DNA of 8,066 nt from DASVFB01 sp036380275 (GTDB lineage Bacteria > Actinomycetota > Thermoleophilia > Gaiellales > Gaiellaceae). A program made the position numbers and the translations under genes. Below, piece after piece: positions 1 to 4,671 of the stretch. Under the pieces are notes generated by a model. The model was not told the origin of the DNA, did no database searches, and worked only from the letters and a program-made list of their open reading frames with translations. The stretch covers positions 1-8,066 of the forward strand of contig DASVFB010000160.1 in the NCBI GenBank assembly GCA_036380275.1, given 5' to 3'. Positions within the stretch are counted from its first letter, which is position 1, and every line of letters begins with the position of its first letter.

Positions 1-720
1 GTCGCCGGTGAAGTGCGCGACGGCCTTGCGCAGGCCGACGTCGCCGACGGGCCACGCCCTGGGTCGCGCCAGGTGCCTGGCGAGGAACCACTCCGCCGTC
101 CACTCGCCGATGCCGCGAAGGGCGACCAGCCTGGCCTTCACTTCGTCATCCGGGAGGACGGCGAGAGCATCGAGGTCCACGTCCGATCGTGCAAGGCCGA
201 CGATGTACTCCGCCTTGCGCCGCGAATAGCCGACGGCGACGAGCTCGGCTTCGTCGGCCAGCGCAACGCGTTCCCGCGTCGGGAACGACCACACGCGGCC
301 CGCACGCTCTCCGAGCAGCTCGACGAACCTGCCGCGGATGGCGAACGCGGCGTGCAGCGAGACCTGCTGCGCGGTGATCGACGTCACGAGCGCCTCGAAT
401 GGATCGGGCGCGACGGGCGGTCGCAACCCGCGCATGGCCGCCGCGACTCGCGCGAGCACGTCGTGCGTCGCCGCGAAGGCGTAGAACGACTCGAGGTCGA
501 ACTCGGCCCCGAGCAGCTTGCGCACGGTCGCGCCGATGACTTCGTCGAAGGGTTCGACGTCGACTCCTCCCTCTGCCGAAACGATCCGGACCTCGCGGCC
601 TCCGACGGCGCGCCAGAGCGCTCCGTCTTCCCACACGTTCGCCAGATCGCGTCCCCATGTGCGATAGCGCGCCGTCGACAGCGCGAAGTCGTACGGTTCG
701 GGTAGACGCACAAGAGTCAT
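1..720 (-). CDS. alkA: DNA-3-methyladenine glycosylase II (AlkA type), 3' end beyond window
   Basis: This base-excision-repair enzyme removes alkylated purines such as 3-methyladenine from DNA in the cytoplasm. The first 240 codons are present with no stop, so the gene continues past the left edge. Residues 1-95 resemble the AlkA N-terminal domain. FEALVTSITAQQVS (108-121) begins the HhH-GPD core. The helix-hairpin-helix is LVALRGIGEWTAEWFL (198-213). The catalytic aspartate should be D227 in WPVGD (223-227), the counterpart of E. coli AlkA D238. I chose ATG at 720 because the protein then opens MTLVRLPEPYDFALSTARYR, a typical family start. An in-frame ATG at 771 would add 17 residues and has GGGGAGGAGG upstream, but at a long spacing of about 14 nt. 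Neither start has an ideal ribosome site. The gene is divergent from the secreted-protein gene. The family call is firm; the start is less so. Confidence 0.9.
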   Translation of the reverse strand, partial: MTLVRLPEPYDFALSTARYRTWGRDLANVWEDGALWRAVGGREVRIVSAEGGVDVEPFDEVIGATVRKLLGAEFDLESFYAFAATHDVLARVAAAMRGLRPPVAPDPFEALVTSITAQQVSLHAAFAIRGRFVELLGERAGRVWSFPTRERVALADEAELVAVGYSRRKAEYIVGLARSDVDLDALAVLPDDEVKARLVALRGIGEWTAEWFLARHLARPRAWPVGDVGLRKAVAHFTGD

Positions 721-724
721 TCCG

Positions 725-745
725 CCGTCGGCGACGGTAGCTACC
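725..745. promoter_or_regulatory. Two overlapping short palindromes upstream of alkA
   Basis: CCGTCG-G-CGACGG (725-737) overlaps the perfect 10-bp palindrome GGTAGCTACC (736-745), just upstream of the preferred alkA start at 720. If translation begins at 771 instead, this lies inside the coding region. It could be a regulator site or an mRNA hairpin. Short palindromes are common in GC-rich DNA, so support is weak. Confidence 0.2.
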
Positions 746-823
746 CTCGGGCATCCCGTCACGCTGCTCATGGGGGGAGCCGAAGCCTCCTCCCCGGCTA
801 TTCCAATAGGCGACGCGACGGGC

Positions 824-829
824 TACGCT
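824..829 (+). promoter_or_regulatory. Possible -10 box for the secreted-protein gene
   Basis: TACGCT matches the actinobacterial TANNNT -10 pattern and would give a leader of roughly 20-25 nt. That leader contains the purine-rich ribosome site AGAGGAAGGG (847-856) just before the ATG at 859. No convincing -35 hexamer is visible. Confidence 0.35.
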
Positions 830-858
830 CGGCGTAAATCACCACGAGAGGAAGGGTC

Positions 859-1317
859 ATGAAGAGAATCGCCGTACTCGTGCTTGCCGTCGCAGCACTG
901 GCGTTCCCTGCGGCACAGGCCAACGCAACGTCGTCCGCGACGCCCTCGCTGGCGCAGTTCAAGGCGCTGCAGAAGCAGGTGGCGTCGCTGCAGGCGCAGG
1001 TGAAGACCATGCAGAAGTGGGTCCCGAAGTCGTGCAACACCAACACCTGCTTCACGCTGCCGCAGGTGTCAGGCCTCGCCGCGATCAGCTACGAGGTTCA
1101 GATCTGTCAGACGGCGGTCATCGCCGACGCGTTCCAGGGGACGTGGAACGTGATCGACCAGATCTCCGCCGCGACCCAGACCGGGAAGACGTACTTCGGT
1201 GCACAGACGCCTATCACGGACGGGGGCGGGTGCTCGAACGTCAAGATTGCGCGCTCGGCCGGGATCCCACCAACCGTCGGGGTGTTCTCCTCGCTCGTCA
1301 GCCTATTGACGAGCTAG
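859..1317 (+). CDS. Small secreted protein with coiled-coil segment, function unknown
   Basis: I do not recognise this 152-residue protein. Residues 1-23 look like a Sec signal peptide: positive MKR, a hydrophobic core, and a likely cleavage after A-N-A at 23. Residues 31-53 (LAQFKALQKQVASLQAQVKT and the next three) form a short coiled coil, with hydrophobic positions at 34, 37, 41, 44, 48 and 51. The mature part has four cysteines (C59, C64, C83, C125), enough for two disulfides outside the membrane. There is no lipobox, no LPXTG motif and no later membrane helix, so a freely exported or loosely attached protein is likely. The start is supported by AGAGGAAGGG immediately upstream. The stop TAG is the first three bases of the large inverted repeat. 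It is monocistronic, divergent from alkA and convergent with the FAH-like gene. Confidence 0.85.
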   Translation: MKRIAVLVLAVAALAFPAAQANATSSATPSLAQFKALQKQVASLQAQVKTMQKWVPKSCNTNTCFTLPQVSGLAAISYEVQICQTAVIADAFQGTWNVIDQISAATQTGKTYFGAQTPITDGGGCSNVKIARSAGIPPTVGVFSSLVSLLTS

Positions 1318-1482
1318 AGGTTTGATGTGGAATTCCGGTGCCTCTGGGGACGGTCCAGACCAAGCAGCTGAGTTCGAGCGGTCGCAGTTCGTACTCCTGG
1401 TACGGGCTGCGGCCGATCGGACTCAGATGCGCCGTGTCTGGGCCGCTATCCAGAGGTGCCGGCGTTTCACATCAAGCCTCTA
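1315..1482. repeat. 168-nt imperfect inverted repeat forming one long hairpin
   Basis: The two arms (1315-1394 and 1400-1482) pair around a 5-nt loop, TCCTG (1395-1399). Hand pairing gives four stems: 1364-1394 with 1400-1430 (29 of 31 pairs), 1351-1360 with 1436-1445 (10 pairs), 1335-1347 with 1450-1462 (13 pairs), and 1315-1333 with 1464-1482 (19 pairs). That is about 71 pairs, interrupted only by single mismatches and small internal loops. It fills the gap between two convergent genes and includes the TAG stop of the secreted-protein gene and the TGA stop of the FAH-like gene. No U-tract follows on either strand, and it is far longer than an ordinary terminator. Candidates are a fold-back miniature transposable element, a bidirectional terminator, or a structured RNA. 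Confidence 0.85.
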
Positions 1483-2068
1483 CTAGCGCCCTAAGCGTTC
1501 CGAGCTCAGGCAGCGTCGCTTCCGCGACGCCGGCCGCGAACGGAGGCGCGACCAGGAGGTCGCCGGCGCGGAGTCGCGTGCTCCGCGCCGCGACCTCCCG
1601 TGCGTGCTCGAAGTCGAAGTCGGGAACGTAGTCCGTCGCGATCCACGGGCCGATCGACGTCGCGAAGTCGCGGTCCTTCGGCGGGTCGAGCGAGGGCGCG
1701 CGCCAGTCGTTGACGAGCGTGTAGCCGGCGATGCGCTCCTCGCCACCGATTACGGCAGCGACGCAGAACCGCGGCTCGGGCTCCGCCGGGGCGTGCACCT
1801 CGTCCTCGGGTCCGTAGATCGACGCGGTGTTGCCGAACGAGAACGTCCGCTCGTCGTCGAAGAAGCGGATCGAAGGCGGCCGTAGCACTGGCGGCCGCAA
1901 TGCCATGTCGGCGAGCGGATACACGTTGTGCTCGCGCGCCTTGCCGCCGCCGGTGAAGAACGCCTCGAGCGTCTGCGCGGCGAACTGGATCACGCTGTCG
2001 CCCTCGATCTTCCCCGGCCAGCCGCGCTCGAGCGCGAGCTCCGGCGGTGTGAACATCACGAGTTTCAT
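1472..2068 (-). CDS. Short fumarylacetoacetate hydrolase (FAH)-family-like protein
   Basis: This 198-residue protein resembles the C-terminal catalytic fold of the FAH family, whose members hydrolyse or decarboxylate acylpyruvate-type substrates. Visible family features are the strand VAAVIGG (103-109), GYTLVNDWRA (115-124) with the conserved aspartate D121, DFATSIGPWIAT (134-145), GDLLVAPP (169-176) in place of the usual GDLLATGTP, and the terminal ELGTLR (188-193). The paired metal-binding glutamates expected about eight and six residues before the glycine of VIG are R100 and C102 here; E96-P-E98 sits four residues too early. The usual lysine before the DFATS-like stretch appears as R133. 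Metal binding and activity are therefore doubtful. ATG at 2068 overlaps the stop of the CDF gene (ATGA), implying translational coupling. The last two residues and the stop lie in the large inverted repeat. Family confidence is moderate; no substrate can be named. Confidence 0.75.
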   Translation of the reverse strand: MKLVMFTPPELALERGWPGKIEGDSVIQFAAQTLEAFFTGGGKAREHNVYPLADMALRPPVLRPPSIRFFDDERTFSFGNTASIYGPEDEVHAPAEPEPRFCVAAVIGGEERIAGYTLVNDWRAPSLDPPKDRDFATSIGPWIATDYVPDFDFEHAREVAARSTRLRAGDLLVAPPFAAGVAEATLPELGTLRALVEA

Positions 2069-3414
2069 GGCTCGGTGTGGACGATCACGTCGGCGATCTC
2101 GGGCCGCGCGCTGCGGATGCGCGCCTCGACTTCGCTCGCCTGGGTGTGCGCGTCGGCGAGCGAGCCCGCCGGGTTGAGCCCGAGCGTCAGGAACGCGACG
2201 AGGCCCTCGTCCGTCTGTAGGAAGCGCAGCTCGCGCGGCTCGTGCCCGAGCACTTCGTTGACGATCCGGCTGACGTCACCTGCGCGCGCGTCCACGTTCT
2301 CCACTGCGCGCGCCGGCTCGTCCTCGGCGAGCGGCTCGAGATGCGTCTGCACCGCTTCGACCTCGGGCACGGCCGTACGGATCGCGCGCTCCACCTCCTC
2401 GGCGAGATCGTGCGCCTCCTCGAGCGAGAGGTCGCCAGGGAGTTTCAGGTGGAGCGAGACCTCCGTCCGGCCCTCGACACGCAGGACGGTGACGTTGTGT
2501 ACCTCGCGCACGCGGGGGACGCTGAGCGCCGCTGCCTGTGCGCGCTCGCGGATGCCGCTCGCTTCATCGGGCTCGACGTGCACGACCACATCGCTGCGCG
2601 GGAGGGCCGCTTGCACGGCCTCCTCGACGCTGTCGGCCGCAGCGTGCCCCTGGCCCACCGCCGCTCCAGGAGGGACGCCGATCACGACATCGGCGAACTG
2701 GCGCCCGCCCGCCTCGCGCATGCGCAGCCGTTTCAGGTCGACGACGGGACGGACGTCCGCGATCGCCGCGCGCGCCGCTGCCTCGGCTTCCGCAGGCACA
2801 CGATCCATCAGCACGTCGACGTTCGTGCGCATCAGGCGCGCGGCGGCTATGAGCACGAGCGCGGCAACGAACAGGGCCGCGATCGAGTCCGCGTCGTGGT
2901 AGCCGGAGCGAACGAACAGCAGGCCGATGAACACCGCGGTGGAACCGCCCAGGTCGCTGAAGAAGTGAAGCGCGTTCGATTCAAGGGCCGCGCTGTGGAG
3001 CTCGCGCGCGGCGCGCCACGAGACGATCGTGCGGCTCGCGTCGATCACGATCACGATGCCGACCACGACAAGCGCGTACCACGTTGCGTCGACCTGAACA
3101 TTTGACGAGCCGGTCAAACGCTGGATCGCACGGACGGCGACGAACAGGCTCAAGAGCACGAGGATCGACGCCTCGGCGAGTGCGGCCAGATGCTCCGCCT
3201 TGCCGTGGCCGTACTCGTGTTTTTCGTCTGCGGGCCGCGCGGCGACGCCGACGGCGAAGAAGGTCAGAAGCGCAGCGACGAGGTCGGTCCCGGAATGGAG
3301 CGCCTCGGAGAACAGCGCGAGGCTGCTCGTTGCGAAGCCGACGCCGAGCTTGACGGCGATCAGCACGACCGCGGCGAACACGGACACGAGCGCGGTGCGG
3401 CGTTGCCGGCTCAT
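2065..3414 (-). CDS. Cation diffusion facilitator (CDF) with three tandem C-terminal domains
   Basis: This inner-membrane divalent-metal/proton antiporter has 449 residues, against roughly 300 for E. coli YiiP. The membrane part spans about residues 8-192. Its transport site is visible as H40-S-G-T-D44 in helix 2 and H150-F-F-S-D154 in helix 5, the HxxxD/HxxxD pair of zinc-type members. PADEKHEYGHGKAEH (61-75) is the family loop between helices 2 and 3. Three ferredoxin-like cytoplasmic domains follow (about 203-281, 286-361 and 372-449), ending in HVEP, HLEP and HTEP. Only the middle one keeps all four histidines seen in YiiP-like domains (H306, H322, H335, H358). ATG at 3414 fits the family N-terminus and has a -10-like TACGCT 6 nt upstream; a TTG at 3501 would add 29 residues translated from spacer repeats. 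Zinc export is likely, but the metal is not proven. Confidence 0.93.
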   Translation of the reverse strand: MSRQRRTALVSVFAAVVLIAVKLGVGFATSSLALFSEALHSGTDLVAALLTFFAVGVAARPADEKHEYGHGKAEHLAALAEASILVLLSLFVAVRAIQRLTGSSNVQVDATWYALVVVGIVIVIDASRTIVSWRAARELHSAALESNALHFFSDLGGSTAVFIGLLFVRSGYHDADSIAALFVAALVLIAAARLMRTNVDVLMDRVPAEAEAAARAAIADVRPVVDLKRLRMREAGGRQFADVVIGVPPGAAVGQGHAAADSVEEAVQAALPRSDVVVHVEPDEASGIRERAQAAALSVPRVREVHNVTVLRVEGRTEVSLHLKLPGDLSLEEAHDLAEEVERAIRTAVPEVEAVQTHLEPLAEDEPARAVENVDARAGDVSRIVNEVLGHEPRELRFLQTDEGLVAFLTLGLNPAGSLADAHTQASEVEARIRSARPEIADVIVHTEP

Positions 3415-3420
3415 CGACGA

Positions 3421-3426
3421 AGCGTA
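3421..3426 (-). promoter_or_regulatory. Leaderless-type -10 box for the CDF gene
   Basis: On the minus strand TACGCT is followed by TCGTCG and then the ATG at 3414. A TANNNT box 6 nt before the start codon puts transcription initiation at or near the start codon. This agrees with the absence of a ribosome site and supports ATG 3414 over the upstream TTG. No clear -35 is visible. Confidence 0.45.
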
Positions 3427-3438
3427 AGCGCGTCGAAG

Positions 3439-3460
3439 GCGGCGGGGCTTGCCCCGCCGC
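3439..3460. terminator. Perfect 10-bp GC hairpin between hpd and the CDF gene
   Basis: GCGGCGGGGC and GCCCCGCCGC are exact complements separated by TT, making a very stable stem downstream of hpd. No U-run follows on the minus strand, so this is not a textbook intrinsic terminator. It could stop or pause hpd transcription, protect the 3' end, or be one unit of an intergenic repeat. Confidence 0.4.
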
Positions 3461-3471
3461 TCACCAACCGA

Positions 3472-3523
3472 GGTCGGCAGCAGCGCTCCCCCGACTGCCA
3501 ACCAATGCGAGCGCCGAAGGCGC
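3472..3523 (-). other. Two further hairpins in the hpd-CDF spacer
   Basis: On the minus strand GGTTGGCAG pairs with CTGCCGACC (3495-3503 with 3472-3480): 9 bp including one G-U, around a 14-nt loop. A second stem, GCGCC-TTC-GGCGC, covers 3511-3523. The region to 3561 is otherwise purine-rich on the plus strand, with repeated gcgaagcg/gagcg words and no open frame I believe. With the 3439-3460 hairpin, the whole 147-bp spacer is structured. A dispersed intergenic repeat or a 3' UTR of hpd are the likelier readings; I do not recognise a riboswitch. Confidence 0.4.
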
Positions 3524-3561
3524 GAGCCCCGAGCGGAAAGCGAAGCGGGCGAGGGAAAGCG

Positions 3562-4659
3562 CTACAAATTCCCGCGCAGTGCCTGCTCGCGCTCGATCGC
3601 TTCGAAGAGCGCCTTGAAGTTCCCGTCGCCGAAGCCGCGTGCGCCGTGGCGTTCAATCACCTCGAAGAACAGGGTCGGCCGGTCCTGCGTCGTCTTCGTG
3701 AAGATCTGCAGGAGGTAGCCGTCGTCGTCGCGGTCGGCGAGGATGCCCAGCCGGCGCAGGTCGGCATAGTCCTCGTCGATCTCACCGACGCGGTCCGGCA
3801 CCTCCTCGTAGTAGGACTCCGGCGTCGTGAGGAAGACCAGCCCGCGCTCCTTCAGCGCCTCGACGGTCGCGACGATGTCGCTCGACGCCATCGCGATGTG
3901 TTGCACACCGGGCCCGTGGTTGAACTCGAGGTACTCCTCGATCTGGCTCTTGCGCTTTCCTTCGGCCGGCTCGTTGATCGGGAACTTGATCTTTCCCTGG
4001 CCGTCCGTCATGACCTTCGACATCAGCGCCGAGTACTCAGTCGAGATGTCCTCGTCGGAGAAGTGGATCATCTCGGTCATCCCGAACGCGCGCTCGTAGA
4101 ACTGCACCCAGTGATTCATGCGACCGAGCTCGACGTTGCCGACGACGTGGTCGATGTTCGTCAGGCCAAGACCGCCTGCGCCGTTCGACGACGGCTGCGG
4201 CACGTAGCCGGGCAGGTACACGCCCGAGTACTCGGACCGGTTGACGAACGTGTGCACCACGTCGCCGTAGGTCGCGATCGACGCCAGCTCGACGCGCCCG
4301 TACTCGTCCTCGACCCAGTGCGGCTCGCCGAGCCCGGTCGCGCCGCGCTGCACGGTCTGCCGGTACGCCTCCTTCGCGTCGGGCACGCGGAGCGCGATGT
4401 CCTTCGCCCCGTCCCCGTGCCTGCACGCGAAGCGCGCGATCTCGGAGTCCTCGCGCAGACCGCTCGTGACGACGAGGCGGATCTCACCCTGCTCGAGGAC
4501 GTAGGACGCCCGGTCGCGGACGCCTGTCTCCGGCCCCGCGTACGCCGTGCGCGTGAACCCGAATGCGTGCTCATAGAAGTAGGCGGCCTGCTTGGCGTTT
4601 CCGACCCAGAGCTCGACGTGATCCCAGCCGTCGAGCGGCATGAAGTCGTGTTCGGTCAC
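3562..4659 (-). CDS. hpd: 4-hydroxyphenylpyruvate dioxygenase
   Basis: This non-heme Fe(II) enzyme converts 4-hydroxyphenylpyruvate and O2 to homogentisate and CO2, the second step of tyrosine breakdown, in the cytoplasm. The 365 residues match the usual bacterial length. Two VOC-fold halves are clear: the N-terminal half from GWDHVELWVG (11-20) and the catalytic half from TNIDHVVGNVELGR (167-180). The iron ligands are H171 (IDHVVGN), H254 (GPGVQHIAM) and E333 (LFFEVIER). SKVMTDGQGKIKFPINEP (214-231), YLLQIFT (315-321) and the C-terminal GNFKALFEAIEREQ (346-359) are strongly conserved family segments. The start is GTG at 4659, 9 nt after the MFS stop, with TAGAGT 6 nt before it and no ribosome site. 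It may be read from its own leaderless promoter and also by read-through from the MFS gene. Confidence 0.97.
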   Translation of the reverse strand: MTEHDFMPLDGWDHVELWVGNAKQAAYFYEHAFGFTRTAYAGPETGVRDRASYVLEQGEIRLVVTSGLREDSEIARFACRHGDGAKDIALRVPDAKEAYRQTVQRGATGLGEPHWVEDEYGRVELASIATYGDVVHTFVNRSEYSGVYLPGYVPQPSSNGAGGLGLTNIDHVVGNVELGRMNHWVQFYERAFGMTEMIHFSDEDISTEYSALMSKVMTDGQGKIKFPINEPAEGKRKSQIEEYLEFNHGPGVQHIAMASSDIVATVEALKERGLVFLTTPESYYEEVPDRVGEIDEDYADLRRLGILADRDDDGYLLQIFTKTTQDRPTLFFEVIERHGARGFGDGNFKALFEAIEREQALRGNL

Positions 4660-4665
4660 AGAAAG

Positions 4666-4671
4666 ACTCTA
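4666..4671 (-). promoter_or_regulatory. Leaderless-type -10 box for hpd, overlapping the MFS stop codon
   Basis: TAGAGT, then CTTTCT, then the GTG start of hpd at 4659. The first three bases of the box are the TAG stop codon of the upstream MFS gene (4671-4669). The arrangement matches the other TANNNT-N6/7-start cases in this window. No good -35 is apparent. Confidence 0.4.

Noticed and set aside
13..754. Open frames on both strands over the alkA region (230 codons plus, 202 codons minus in another frame)
   Set aside because: Both are arginine-rich with no recognisable motif, whereas the third minus frame reads as AlkA from N-terminus to catalytic aspartate.
772..795. GGGGGG/CCTCCTCCCC hairpin upstream of the secreted-protein gene
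   Set aside because: It pairs only with wobbles and a mismatch and lies upstream of the likely promoter box at 824-829. It matters only if alkA starts at 771, where it would mask the ribosome site.
1315..1482. tRNA or CRISPR repeat as an explanation for the long hairpin
   Set aside because: No cloverleaf, anticodon arm or CCA-type end is present, and there is no series of direct repeats with spacers.
3415..3501. N-terminal extension of the CDF protein from TTG at 3501
   Set aside because: The extra 29 residues come from spacer hairpin sequence, are absent from typical CDFs, and a leaderless-type box directly precedes the ATG at 3414.
3415..3561. Metal-sensing riboswitch (NiCo or yybP-ykoY type) upstream of the CDF gene
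   Set aside because: There are hairpins, but I could not find the conserved loop sequences of either class, and the likely transcription start is downstream of them.
3562..4659. hpd might instead be hydroxymandelate synthase, a close relative
   Set aside because: The C-terminal GNFKALFEAIEREQ and the catalytic-half segments read as HPPD, and there is no glycopeptide biosynthesis context. The two enzymes can differ by few residues, so this is not excluded absolutely.
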